45,028 nucleotides of DNA from Peptococcaceae bacterium UBA5767 (lineage in GTDB: Bacteria; Bacillota; TC1; UBA5767), in assembly GCA_002418765.1 (NCBI GenBank), contig DIET01000001.1, forward strand, positions 1 to 45,028, written 5' to 3'. The number at the start of each line of letters is the position of its first letter. Positions within the stretch are counted from its first letter, which is position 1. The notes under the pieces were generated by a model. That model was not told the DNA's origin. It did no database searches and worked only from the letters and a program-made list of their open reading frames with translations. Of this stretch, positions 31,538-40,469 are shown one piece after another. The position numbers and the translations under genes are program-made.

Positions 31538-32386
31538 ATGAATCTTCAAACACATATCATCAAAGGCTTTCATTGGCCTAGACACTACACCTCTGCAGTG
31601 GCCATAGGCTGGCACGTTGACGGAGAGGCAGGTCCTATAGGATCTGATCCCAAAAACAAAGAACATTTGGCTGCTCGATCTATGGGTCAGTATGGTGTTA
31701 CGACGGCCATGCCTAGAATCTTAGATATTCACGATGATTTGGATATTCCGGCATCGTTTTTCATTCCAGCCTATCTCGTAAAAGAATATCCTGAGCTTAC
31801 CAAAAGAATCAGTGAAGCTTCTGTATCTCATGAAATTGCCTATCATGGATATATGCATGAAAATGTTTTTATGGTTACCGATAAAGAAGAGGACGATTTA
31901 TTTGATCTTCAGGTTACGATTATGCAAGAAGAATTAGGAAGGAAATGTTCTGGATGGAGTGCGCCCGGGTGGGGTGTCAGAGAAAATACGTTACAGAATA
32001 TGTTTAAGCATAATTTTCTGTATGACAGTAGCTTAATGGAATATGATCGACCCTATATTTTGTGCTATGATGAAAAGAAAATGGTGGAGCTCCCTATCAG
32101 TATGGTGCTCGATGATTATGAAATCTATGGGGCGAGTCTTTATCCCCATGGAGGTGGAGTCAATGCCACAGCAGAAGAAGGATACCAAATTTACCGCGAA
32201 GAGTTTGATGGTTTGCGGGCTTATGGAGGTCTTTTTACTACAACGTTTCATCCTTGTATATTAGGAAGACCGGGGCGGCTGATGATGTTGAAACGCCTAT
32301 TGGCTTATATGAAAAGCTTTGAAGACGTCTGGTTTGCTACTTATGAAGAAATTGCTACGTATGTGAAAGAAGAATTTATTAGATAG
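31538..32386 (+). CDS. polysaccharide-deacetylase-fold hydrolase (PuuE/HpPgdA-like)
   Basis: A 282-aa NodB-fold metal hydrolase without a signal peptide. Metal and catalytic residues are visible: WHVDGE (Asp28), SHEIAYHGYMHE (His98, His103, His107), WSAPGWGVRENT and TTFHPCILGRPGR (C-terminal His). The missing export signal and the SHE-x3-HG-x2-H pattern place it with cytosolic relatives such as PuuE-type allantoinase, cyclic imidase and Helicobacter PgdA, rather than secreted chitin or peptidoglycan deacetylases. Downstream of an importer, it likely opens a cyclic amide or removes an acyl group from the imported compound. The start at 31538 follows AAGGAGAAAGG. Confidence 0.8.
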   Translation: MNLQTHIIKGFHWPRHYTSAVAIGWHVDGEAGPIGSDPKNKEHLAARSMGQYGVTTAMPRILDIHDDLDIPASFFIPAYLVKEYPELTKRISEASVSHEIAYHGYMHENVFMVTDKEEDDLFDLQVTIMQEELGRKCSGWSAPGWGVRENTLQNMFKHNFLYDSSLMEYDRPYILCYDEKKMVELPISMVLDDYEIYGASLYPHGGGVNATAEEGYQIYREEFDGLRAYGGLFTTTFHPCILGRPGRLMMLKRLLAYMKSFEDVWFATYEEIATYVKEEFIR

Positions 32387-32476
32387 TGGAGGCGAATACC
32401 GAAAAAGGTATGTAAAATGTTATAGATTTGAGTATACTGAAATAGGACGACAGATGGGAGAAAAAGGAGTTTGTTT

Positions 32477-33145
32477 ATGTTGCCGGAACTAATCGATTCC
32501 ACCAAAATGGATTTGTCTGAGCGAATCTTTATTACCCTAAAAAGAGGCATTATTTCTTTGGATATTAAGCCTAGACAAGTACTCATTATTGGGGATGTGG
32601 CAGAATATTATAACACTAGTAGAACACCGGTCCGTGAGGCTCTTATTAAACTCGAACGTGAGGGATGGGTTGAAAAGGATGGTCGAAGAGGATTGCGGGT
32701 TACTGTTCCTTCTGAAGGAAGTCTTATGGAAATTGTGGAAACACAGGCAGCCTTGGAAGCCCATGCGGCATCGAAATTGGCAGAACGGGGTGTCTCGGAA
32801 GATTTTAAACGTCGAAGCCAAAAATCGTTTGCAGAAACTGAGCGTGCCATTGCGGAGAATGCTGACAACATAGATGACAAGATTGAGGAGTTTACTGATT
32901 TGATCTATGGGGAATTTGGGAATCAGTTTTTTGCCAAAGTTGTGAGAGAACTAGGCGAGAAGACCACACGTGTGCGGAAAATGAGCTTGCATCTTGGTCC
33001 GGCACCTTATGAAAAATCATTGGAGCAACATAGAAAAATTATTGATGCCATTGTGGCGGGAGATGCTGAGCTGTCTTATAAGCTGATGTATATGCATACG
33101 ATTTGGTTTGAAGAGGGTTTGATGTCTTTGCTCAATCGGTATTAA
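32477..33145 (+). CDS. GntR-family regulator, FCD (FadR-C) type
   Basis: A 222-aa regulator. The N-terminal GntR winged helix is clear: LSERIFITLKRGIISLDIKP, then GDVAEYYNTSRTPVREALIKLEREGWV. The C-terminal all-helical FCD domain carries metal/ligand histidines in EQHRKIIDAIVAGD and YMHTIWF. The ATG at 32477 follows AAGGAG (32464-32469); a TTG at 32471 is rejected. It closes the importer/hydrolase operon and probably represses it, responding to the imported acid or its product. No operator was proven, but the palindrome at 27396-27441 is a candidate. Confidence 0.9.
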   Translation: MLPELIDSTKMDLSERIFITLKRGIISLDIKPRQVLIIGDVAEYYNTSRTPVREALIKLEREGWVEKDGRRGLRVTVPSEGSLMEIVETQAALEAHAASKLAERGVSEDFKRRSQKSFAETERAIAENADNIDDKIEEFTDLIYGEFGNQFFAKVVRELGEKTTRVRKMSLHLGPAPYEKSLEQHRKIIDAIVAGDAELSYKLMYMHTIWFEEGLMSLLNRY

Positions 33146-33168
33146 GTCTTTGTTTTTTATGGTAGTAG

Positions 33169-33200
33169 CTGATCGGATGAAATTCATTCGATCAGTTTTT
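33169..33200 (+). terminator. intrinsic terminator after the GntR gene
   Basis: CTGATCGGATGA (from 33169) pairs with TCATTCGATCAG (to 33195) with one G-U, followed by T6-7. The T-run abuts the stop codon of the opposing gene. Confidence 0.88.
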
Positions 33201-33731
33201 TTATGGTTTTGTCCGAATCTCGGAAAGTATCTGGTAATGTAGCAATCCCTGTTGATCCATTTTGCTGTTTAAAAGAGCCAGCGAATGTACTGCGAGAGGT
33301 TCATTTGGAAAGAGATGTTCCTGCCAGTCCGTAGGGACAAAAACATGTTTGGCTAAGGTGATATGGGGATGGAAGGCTCTTTTTTCTAGATGGTGCTCTT
33401 GGTGGATGAGCAATTGGGATAGTTTTTTCTGCAATTCCATGAGCTCAGTATTTTTTTTTAATGTCAGAACGACGGTGCGTCCTTTGGCGCTATGAAAAGA
33501 GGTAAGCACTGAAGGTATAAGAAATCTAGGTGTGGCAGGCAACTGATTCAGGATACCTTCAAGAGAAGGTAGATCTTGTTCTTTTTTGTCTCCCAAAAAA
33601 ACCAATGTGCAGTGTAGAAGATTTCTGGCAAGAAAGCGCCCTTGGGTGAACTGATTGGCCAAAGTATCCTGGATGTAAATCAGGTTGTCGAGAGCAGAGT
33701 CTGTTGGTCTCAGTGCGTAGAATAGTCGCAT
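33201..33731 (-). CDS. thpR: RNA 2',3'-cyclic phosphodiesterase (2H phosphoesterase)
   Basis: A 176-aa 2H-superfamily enzyme, normal length for ThpR (formerly LigT). The two catalytic HxTx motifs are HCTLVFLG (about residue 40) and HITLAK (about residue 124). MRLFYALRPT is the typical start. It hydrolyses 2',3'-cyclic phosphate ends of RNA to 2'-phosphomonoesters in the cytosol. Start ATG at 33731 with AGGAGAAAAGG upstream. It is convergent with the GntR gene and stands alone. Confidence 0.9.
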   Translation of the reverse strand: MRLFYALRPTDSALDNLIYIQDTLANQFTQGRFLARNLLHCTLVFLGDKKEQDLPSLEGILNQLPATPRFLIPSVLTSFHSAKGRTVVLTLKKNTELMELQKKLSQLLIHQEHHLEKRAFHPHITLAKHVFVPTDWQEHLFPNEPLAVHSLALLNSKMDQQGLLHYQILSEIRTKP

Positions 33732-33884
33732 GCCTTTTCTCCTAAGGGTATTTCATGTATTCATTATAGACCCGAAAGGCGACCAAAGAAAGGTAACAGC
33801 AGGAAGATGAAGAATGATATTGCCATAGGCAAATGGGTTGAAAAAGGATACAATAAATCGATTACCAAAACATGGAGGCTGGGG

Positions 33885-34460
33885 ATGCGAGATAGAACCA
33901 AACAGTTGTTGTCGGATCTGGCTTTGGTGTTTGTAGCATTTTTATGGGGCGGTGGTTTTCTGGCTGTCAAGGATGCCCTTACCTTATTGGAATTATTGTC
34001 TCTGCATTTTGCGAGGTATCTGGTGGCTGTCATTGTTATGCGGTTTTTCTTTCATCACAGGCTGAAGTCCATTAACTTTCAAGCCTTTTAACAAGAAAGC
34101 GGATGTTATACAATTGGCTTATATCTAGATGGTAGTTACCATGATTCTTTTTCTTTTGGCGGCGGTATTATCTGAGAAACAATACTGGGTATTGTGCCTT
34201 TCCAAGCCTGGCTGGCTTTGGTTTATCTAGGCGTCTTTTCCAGTTTTTTGTGTTTGACGATGCAAACGGTGGCGCAGAAATATACCCCTTCATCCCATGT
34301 TTCTTTGATTTTGTCTTTAGAAGCTGTGTTTGCGGCTTTGTTGGGCGTATTGTTGTTGTCTGAAGTCATGACCATGCGGATTATTGGGGGTGTATTGTTC
34401 ATTATGCTTGGTATTATCTTGGTGGAAATGCTTGGAAATAAAAAATGGAACAGCAATTGA
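33885..34460 (+). pseudogene. decayed EamA/DMT-family transporter
   Basis: The first ~68 codons (33885-34088) are a good EamA N-terminus: LALVFVAFLWGGGFLAVKDAL, then FARYLVAVIVM. They run into TAA at 34089. The last ~88 codons (34194-34460) are a good EamA C-terminus: LVYLGVFSSFLCLTMQTVAQKYTPSSHVSLILSLEAVFAALLGVLLLSE. Between them, another frame still encodes a fragment reading ADVIQLAYI-stop-MVVTMILFLLAAVLSE, which looks like the central hydrophobic part. An intact relative has about 300 residues and ten spans; here about 100 central codons are missing and frame and stops are broken. So both a deletion and frameshifts have occurred. Confidence 0.85.
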
Positions 34461-34557
34461 GCAAATCGTAGAACGCAAAGATTCGGGAACAAAAAAGAAA
34501 AAGAAGTCGACTATAGAAACATATCTGATGAGCATGGATTCAGGAAGGAGAGATAGG

Positions 34558-35901
34558 ATGAAACGATGGATGATTGCAGCATTGTTGTTGACTGTTTTTT
34601 TGGTTGGTGTTGGATGTAACCAAATTGATATTGAGCCTGAACCTGAAGAACCCCAGGCATCGCAGGAAGAAGAGATCCCAGGCACAGTGGAAAGCCCGGT
34701 GTTGAGTTTAAGCGATGCGGAAGAACAAGCAGCTTTTGAAGATCTTCGGGCTTATTTGCCTGCCAAGGAAGGCTTCGTTTGGTATTACAGTGGCTATGCT
34801 GAATACGGTCATGTTGTAGAACTGAAACAGCTTTATCAGAGGGAAGACAGTATCAAAATGGTTCTTCAAGGTGAGATCGATGATGTGTCTGGGGAGACAG
34901 ATCCTGGAGAACTTGAGGTTTATCTGGAATATGTCGTAGAAAACGGACGGTGGATCCAAAAGCGAGATGCCATTCGGATGATGGGGCCAGACTTTAAAGA
35001 ACTTATACTATTGCAGTATCCTCTGGAGGTGGGAAATCAGTGGATTCAGGAGGTACAGACTTCTCTTGGTGAATCTTTGACTTTGACGACCCGCATTGAA
35101 AAGATCGATGATGCCGGAGCCATCACTGTCTCTTATGTGGATGAAACATCGGGATATGCACAAGAGAGGATATTTTCCAAGGGGCTGGGTGTCATTGGCG
35201 CACAAATGGATCAGGAAGGGGCAGAAACTCCCTCGAAGATGGGTTATGCTCTGTATCGGGAAGCCTCTGGTTATCCTTTGGAGAGGGCAATACAAGCCTG
35301 GCTTCCTCCTAAGGACCAATTGATGCTTTATTATGGCTTGGCAGAATATGCCCACCGGGCTACTTTGGTAGATATAGAATATTTTGATGGTGGACGTCGT
35401 TATCTCGTGGAAGGCGATTTTGAATACGATGGAAGTGGGATTCCTGGGACGTTTCGGGTGTCGTACGAGGTAGATGGTGTAAAGGGCACTGTCCGAGAGA
35501 TCGTTCTGGAAAATACCAGAGCTGGAGAACCGATTCTTAATTCTCAGTTTCCAAATCTTTTGATGTTGTCTTTGCCTCTTGAGGCTGGTGCTACCTGGAC
35601 ACAGAAAGTATCATGGGATGGCAGTGAAGCCTTGATGCGGGCGACGATTACGGAAATGAGAATTGCTGAAAACGGCCATAAACAGATTTATGTACGCTAT
35701 GAGGTGCCGGCTTCCGGATATTACCAAGACACTTATTTTGAAACAAGAGTTTTTGAAGAAGGAAGAGGACTCATCGGCTTTGCTTCACTTATGCCAGGAC
35801 CATTGCCCTTGGAAGGGAAAGATCTAACTGACCCTGTTAAGGTGCAACAGGCACTGGACAATCATCAATTTGGTTACGGGCAAAACCCGTTGGACGATTG
35901 A
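34558..35901 (+). CDS. lipoprotein with a tandemly duplicated unknown domain
   Basis: A 447-aa lipoprotein not recognised as a known family. The signal peptide has lipobox GVGCNQ (Cys20), then a Glu/Pro-rich linker to about residue 50. Two related halves of about 190 residues follow. Each has an aromatic start (LPAKEGFVWYYSGYAEYGHVVEL; LPPKDQLMLYYGLAEYAHRATLV), a middle PLEVGNQWIQEV or PLEAGATWTQKV block, and an ETSGYAQERIFSKGLGVIG or PASGYYQDTYFETRVFEEGRGLIG end. This is an internal duplication, probably beta-rich and surface-exposed. The ATG at 34558 follows AAGGAG; the longer frame upstream reads through the transporter remnant. No function is proposed. Confidence 0.85.
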   Translation: MKRWMIAALLLTVFLVGVGCNQIDIEPEPEEPQASQEEEIPGTVESPVLSLSDAEEQAAFEDLRAYLPAKEGFVWYYSGYAEYGHVVELKQLYQREDSIKMVLQGEIDDVSGETDPGELEVYLEYVVENGRWIQKRDAIRMMGPDFKELILLQYPLEVGNQWIQEVQTSLGESLTLTTRIEKIDDAGAITVSYVDETSGYAQERIFSKGLGVIGAQMDQEGAETPSKMGYALYREASGYPLERAIQAWLPPKDQLMLYYGLAEYAHRATLVDIEYFDGGRRYLVEGDFEYDGSGIPGTFRVSYEVDGVKGTVREIVLENTRAGEPILNSQFPNLLMLSLPLEAGATWTQKVSWDGSEALMRATITEMRIAENGHKQIYVRYEVPASGYYQDTYFETRVFEEGRGLIGFASLMPGPLPLEGKDLTDPVKVQQALDNHQFGYGQNPLDD

Positions 35902-35909
35902 TTCGATGA

Positions 35910-36617
35910 TTATTTTAGGGGTTGCACGCAAGAGATATCGTCGCATTGTACAGAGTTAACACAGGATGATACGATATAAGAAAGCATAGCTTGGTCTGGT
36001 GCTGGTTGCAGAATACTTTTTCTGTATGCAGGTGGCAACGTGGTATCCAGCCAAAGATGAGCCTGGTCCGGAGGCAGCAAAGCAGGCATGCGGTGATGAA
36101 TTTTTTTCATTTGTTTGTTGGCCGCGGTGGTCAAAAGACATAAGCCAAATGGGGGCGCTTGTTTGCTTTTCTGTAGATGGGATGGCGTGGCCTGGTAGAG
36201 GCCTGCGATATAAAAAAGACTCTGATTGCCAGGGATAAACCGATGGGGAATGCGTTCCTTATCGGTTTTTTCCCATTCATAAAAACCATCGACCACCACC
36301 AGACAAGGCCGGTACAAAAAAGAGTCCTTGAAAGAAGGTTTTGCATCTATGGTTTCACTACGAGCATTGATTAAGGTGAGAGGCTTGTTTTTTTTGTTGG
36401 TATTCTTTGAGGGATCAGCATAGTAATTCCAATGCAAGTATCCCAAGCGGTTTCTGGCTTCCTTTTTATCACGTATAACACTCAATAAGGGTTGGGATGG
36501 AGCAAGATTGTAGTGTGGTGTGTAGGGAAAATGTTCAGGGATATCCAACTCGAAATCCTGCGAAAGTATAAATGACAAGCGATTCCATTCCATTGACAGA
36601 CTCACGCGACCACACAT
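35910..36617 (-). CDS. SRAP family abasic-site crosslinking protein (HMCES/YedK-like)
   Basis: A 235-aa SOS-response-associated-peptidase protein. After Met removal the catalytic Cys is at position 2 (MCGRVSL), which sets the start at 36617 with AGGAGGA upstream; an in-frame ATG at 36641 would block the chemistry. Other conserved pieces are YNLAPSQPLL, LINARSET, VDGFYEWEK (catalytic Glu) and HHRMPALL (catalytic His). It crosslinks to abasic sites in single-stranded DNA and later releases itself. Convergent with the lipoprotein gene, 8 nt apart. Confidence 0.92.
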   Translation of the reverse strand: MCGRVSLSMEWNRLSFILSQDFELDIPEHFPYTPHYNLAPSQPLLSVIRDKKEARNRLGYLHWNYYADPSKNTNKKNKPLTLINARSETIDAKPSFKDSFLYRPCLVVVDGFYEWEKTDKERIPHRFIPGNQSLFYIAGLYQATPSHLQKSKQAPPFGLCLLTTAANKQMKKIHHRMPALLPPDQAHLWLDTTLPPAYRKSILQPAPDQAMLSYIVSSCVNSVQCDDISCVQPLK

Positions 36618-36756
36618 GTCTTGTCCTCCTTGTTGTGGCAAATTTCAAACTCAGTTTATTCTAGCATATGAATGGTATGCAGTCATGGATGGTACTGCAA
36701 AAAGGCGCTTATCTTATCAAACGATTCGTAAGCTGGGAATGAGACAGTAAAAATAG

Positions 36757-36772
36757 AAAAATGTATACATTT
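36757..36772 (+). repeat. AAAATGTATACATTTT palindrome in a 430-bp gap
   Basis: A perfect 16-bp palindrome in the 36618-37048 intergenic region, followed by AT-rich sequence with a possible TATATT at about 36789. It may be an operator for the GGDEF/HD-GYP gene. No c-di-GMP riboswitch pattern was seen in the gap, and nothing else is recognised there. Confidence 0.45.
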
Positions 36773-37048
36773 TGGCATATAAATATGGTATATTGAGGTG
36801 GTCACAGAGGAATAGGATGTTACAGTGATAATGTAAGTATCAGTGTATTATTAAGAATAAATAACATACAATAAATCATCTGTGACACTTCTTTTGGTCG
36901 GATTATGGCCTGAGAAATCAGTGCGGGTATGTTTTTTTGTGCAATAAGCAATATAAATATGTCTATACGGGAAAATATCATTGTCAATATGTAGTCGGAT
37001 TTTCGGTGAAAATCGATTGCAGCGTGGGAGAAGAAAGGATCAACAGCT

Positions 37049-39670
37049 ATGATGAGAAGATGGGAAATACGTTCAAGATACATTATATTGTTGGTTCTTT
37101 TGCTGTTCATACCTATTGTGTACCTGAGTATCTATGTTCCTGTTCTTCATTCTTTGCAGCAGGAGACGCTTGATAATTTCTTGTTGGTGGCGGAAGCCAA
37201 ACAGCAAATGGTGGAAGAATTCATTGCCAGGAGCAAGGAAGGCGCTGAAGGACTGTCCAGCCGGTCTGTGATTCGTGATAAGATTGTGGATTATCGTGAA
37301 GGCAATATTGGTTTTTTGGCGTTAAAGATGTTTACCGAACCCAAATACCTAGATGGCGTTCGTGCATTAGAACGGATGGTTTATGTCGCGAGATGGGTAG
37401 ATGACCAGATGTTGGTGGATTTCGGCGAAGAAGTGGATTGCCATATTGAGCAGGGAGATACTGATACTACCCAATTGAGGTATGATGAAAAAAATGGTCT
37501 TTTGTGTATCCAGTCCCCTATTCTAAAGAATAATGAAGTGTTGGGACAGGATTATCTTTATGTGGCGCTGGAGACCTTATTGTTGGAGGTAGTGGATGCT
37601 CCATACCAAATTCGTATGGTGTCTGGTTTAGACTCCAAAGAAGGCTTGGTTATGGACGATGATGTGGTAGAGGTTCATCAGGAATTGTCTTTGCTAGATA
37701 ACCAAGTGGTCATTAGTGTCCCCAGAGATGTTCTTTTCGCAGATGTCAATCGTTTGGTTAACCAAACGATATTGTCATTTTTTTTGGGATTTCTAATTTT
37801 GTTTATTCTCATCAATCAGATTCTCATGATATTCACCAAAAAAACCTTGGCAGAAATGGATATGGAAAGAAAAAAAGCGCAACGCAGTGAGCAGGAACGA
37901 GATCAATTGATCAACCAGATGCATCAAGGATTGGCGGTACATGAGATCATTTGTGACGAGAGTGGGATGCCCGTAGACTATCGATTTTTGGATGGCAATG
38001 AGTCTTTTTTTAAAGAGGTTGGATTGAAAAAAGAAGACGTTGTGGGTAAAACAGCGCTTGAGATTTTTCCCAATACGGAGACTTATTGGATTGAGGCGTT
38101 TGGGAAAGTGGCCATGGGGGAAGGTCCTGTGCAGGTGGAAAACTATGCAGCGGCACTGGATAAATATTTTCATATTTCTGTTTACTCTCCACAGCCGGGA
38201 TGCTTTGCCACCATCTCAACAGACATGACGGAAAGAAAAAAAATGCAGCGGCAGATGGCCAAGGAAAAAGAGCAGTTTCAGACTACGTTGCTCACTGTGG
38301 CAGAAGGGATTGCTTCCACCGATGCGGAAGGAAAGGTTGTGGTCATCAATCCAGTTGCATTAAATCTTCTTGGGAGAAAAGAGTCTGACGTGCAAGGGCA
38401 GATGTTTGATGAAATTTTTGTTTTGTTTGATGAAAAAACCAACACCGTGAGGGATCATTTGATTGCAGAGGTACTTCAGTCGAATGAGTCTTTAAAATTG
38501 ACCAATCATTATCGATTGAAAGCCAGGCAGGGTGAGATACCCATTGAGATGCATGCAACACCCATACGAGATGACGAGGGACAGGCAGTTGGCGTGGTTG
38601 TGGTATTTTGGGACTATTCTGAACAAAAGGAACGTCATGAGCAGATTGAGTATTTGAGTTTTCACGACCATCTGACGGGTTTGTACAATCGGCGTTATAT
38701 CGAGAATGCCATGAAACGCTTGGATAATACGGATTATCTTCCTCTTACGATTATGCTGCTCGATGTAAATGGCTTGAAATTGACCAACGATGCTTATGGA
38801 CATCAGATGGGAGATGCGCTGCTTATTGAAGTGACGAAATTGTTGAAGGATGAGGCTCATCCTGATGCTGTGATTGGCCGGGTTGGAGGCGATGAGTTTA
38901 TGATCGTTCTTCCTCATACCCACAGTCATGAGGCCTCTGTGCTGAAAGGCAGGTTGTTGTATCGGGCGAAGAAGAGCCAGTTGGATTCCGTGATTGTCTC
39001 TTTGGCTGTGGGTTATGCTACCAAAGAGACCAATGATGTTGTTCTGTCTGAGATCGTATTGCAGGCTGATCAAGAGATGTATAAGAACAAAGTACGTTTT
39101 GGTCAAACCATGCGGCATCAGACCATAGAGAAGATCAGAAGCAATATCAATTTCAAGTATGACCAGGAACAAATTCATGCTGAACGTGTCTCTTTTTACG
39201 GTGAGGCCATGGCCAACGCACTACACCTGAGTCCCAAAGAGATTCACGATGTAAAAATAGCGGGACTTTTGCATGATATCGGTAAGATCATGGTTCCTCC
39301 GGAGATTCTCAGTAAATTCGAACCATTAACAGCAGCTGAATTTGATATTATACGAAGGCATCCGGAAGTCAGCTATCAGATTCTTAAGGGCATTGATGAG
39401 TATGCGATGCTTGCCGAGGGGGTACTGCATCATCATGAATGTTACGATGGACAAGGGTATCCTGAGGGCTTGCGTGGGGAAAAAATTCCTCTGCTTTCTA
39501 GAATCATCGCCGTGGCTGATGCTTATGAAGCCATGACTGGTAAACGTCCTTACCAAAAAAAGTTGAGCAAAACCGAAGCCATAGAAGAACTGAGGCGTCA
39601 TGCTGGAACCAAATTTGATCCTCGGATCGTTGCTGTCTTTATCAACGAAATCCTTACCAAAGAATTGTAG
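37049..39670 (+). CDS. membrane PAS-GGDEF-HD-GYP protein (c-di-GMP turnover)
   Basis: An 873-aa sensor. Span 1 is at about 10-32 and span 2 at about 240-265, flanking an extracellular sensing domain of about 200 residues. A coiled coil, PAS 1 (about 290-395) and PAS 2 (about 405-520) follow. The GGDEF domain (about 530-690) has an intact catalytic signature in RVGGDEFMIVLP. The HD-GYP domain (about 705-870) has GLLHDIGKI, HHHECYDGQGYPEGLRG and ADAYEAMTG. Both the cyclase and phosphodiesterase sites look complete, so it could make and degrade c-di-GMP in response to an outside signal. No I-site (RxxD) was clearly visible before GGDEF. Start ATG at 37049 after AAAGGA (an ATG also at 37052). Confidence 0.92.
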   Translation: MMRRWEIRSRYIILLVLLLFIPIVYLSIYVPVLHSLQQETLDNFLLVAEAKQQMVEEFIARSKEGAEGLSSRSVIRDKIVDYREGNIGFLALKMFTEPKYLDGVRALERMVYVARWVDDQMLVDFGEEVDCHIEQGDTDTTQLRYDEKNGLLCIQSPILKNNEVLGQDYLYVALETLLLEVVDAPYQIRMVSGLDSKEGLVMDDDVVEVHQELSLLDNQVVISVPRDVLFADVNRLVNQTILSFFLGFLILFILINQILMIFTKKTLAEMDMERKKAQRSEQERDQLINQMHQGLAVHEIICDESGMPVDYRFLDGNESFFKEVGLKKEDVVGKTALEIFPNTETYWIEAFGKVAMGEGPVQVENYAAALDKYFHISVYSPQPGCFATISTDMTERKKMQRQMAKEKEQFQTTLLTVAEGIASTDAEGKVVVINPVALNLLGRKESDVQGQMFDEIFVLFDEKTNTVRDHLIAEVLQSNESLKLTNHYRLKARQGEIPIEMHATPIRDDEGQAVGVVVVFWDYSEQKERHEQIEYLSFHDHLTGLYNRRYIENAMKRLDNTDYLPLTIMLLDVNGLKLTNDAYGHQMGDALLIEVTKLLKDEAHPDAVIGRVGGDEFMIVLPHTHSHEASVLKGRLLYRAKKSQLDSVIVSLAVGYATKETNDVVLSEIVLQADQEMYKNKVRFGQTMRHQTIEKIRSNINFKYDQEQIHAERVSFYGEAMANALHLSPKEIHDVKIAGLLHDIGKIMVPPEILSKFEPLTAAEFDIIRRHPEVSYQILKGIDEYAMLAEGVLHHHECYDGQGYPEGLRGEKIPLLSRIIAVADAYEAMTGKRPYQKKLSKTEAIEELRRHAGTKFDPRIVAVFINEILTKEL

Positions 39671-39774
39671 ATACTCTCTTCCTAGCGCCTGCGTTTATAT
39701 TCTCGGCTGATCTGTGTTAAGATGGATTCAACAGGGCAGAGGAACATTGCGCTATCGCCAAGGGAGGGATGGTT

Positions 39775-40449
39775 ATGAACAAAGGTGTGTTGTTTGATTT
39801 TGACGGTACCATCATAGACAGTTCAAAGCTGATTCATGGTGGTCTGCAACATATCGCCAATATGTTTTGTTCCAGAACGCTTGAGGCTCATGAACTGAAT
39901 CTTCTCATCGGCATGACGCTCAAAGAACAAATGTTTTGGCTTTTGGGAGAAGATTATCAAGAAGGGTTTCAGGAATTTCTTCGGTGGTATGAAGAACATC
40001 ACGATGATGATGTGGTAGCCATCGAAGGATTGAATGTTATCCTTGACAAGTTGGTTCAATCTGGATTTCGTCTTGGCATTGTCTCAAACAATGAGCAAAG
40101 CACTATTTTACGTGGTTTGGCGTGCCTTGGTCTGCTAGGCAGGTTTGAGATTATCATTGCTTGCCATGATGTGCATGCGGGTAAGCCTCATCCTGAAGGA
40201 GTATGGCGTGCTCTCGAGATGCTCTCCTTGAAAAAAGAAACTACCTTGTATGTGGGAGATAGCGCCAGTGATGTGGAGACAGCTTATAATGCCAGTGTTA
40301 GCAGTGTGCTTGTAGGGTGGTCGTCGGCAGGGCCAATGTACAGCGGGGGTAGAGAACCTCATTACTTGGCGCAAGACCCCCAAGAATTGTATAGAATCAT
40401 TATAGAATATGGTCATATTGGTAAAACCAAAGGAAAGAGACTCAGATGA
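39775..40449 (+). CDS. HAD phosphatase, PpaX/phosphoglycolate phosphatase-like
   Basis: A 224-aa HAD hydrolase with a C1 helical cap. Motif I is LFDFDGTIIDSS, motif II is GIVSNNE, the motif III lysine is in HAGKPHPEG, and motif IV is YVGDSASDVETAYN. The class includes pyrophosphatase PpaX and phosphoglycolate phosphatase; I cannot choose between them. Start at 39775 after AGGGAGGG (an ATG at 39769 is too close to the site). Its terminator stem overlaps the last codons, and an IS110 element has landed in the T-tract. Confidence 0.87.
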   Translation: MNKGVLFDFDGTIIDSSKLIHGGLQHIANMFCSRTLEAHELNLLIGMTLKEQMFWLLGEDYQEGFQEFLRWYEEHHDDDVVAIEGLNVILDKLVQSGFRLGIVSNNEQSTILRGLACLGLLGRFEIIIACHDVHAGKPHPEGVWRALEMLSLKKETTLYVGDSASDVETAYNASVSSVLVGWSSAGPMYSGGREPHYLAQDPQELYRIIIEYGHIGKTKGKRLR

Positions 40450-40459
40450 GTCTCTTTTT
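40436..40459 (+). terminator. terminator of the HAD gene, site of IS insertion
   Basis: AGAGACTC (40436-40443), loop AGAT, GAGTCTCT (40448-40455), T5 to 40459. The stem covers the stop codon. The T-tract coincides with the left end of the IS110 element, whose own end appears to supply the Ts. Confidence 0.85.
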
Positions 40460-40469
40460 AGTACCCTAT

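Noticed and set aside
36618..37048. c-di-GMP riboswitch upstream of the GGDEF/HD-GYP gene
   Set aside because: The expected conserved GEMM features were not found; only an AT-rich palindrome is visible.
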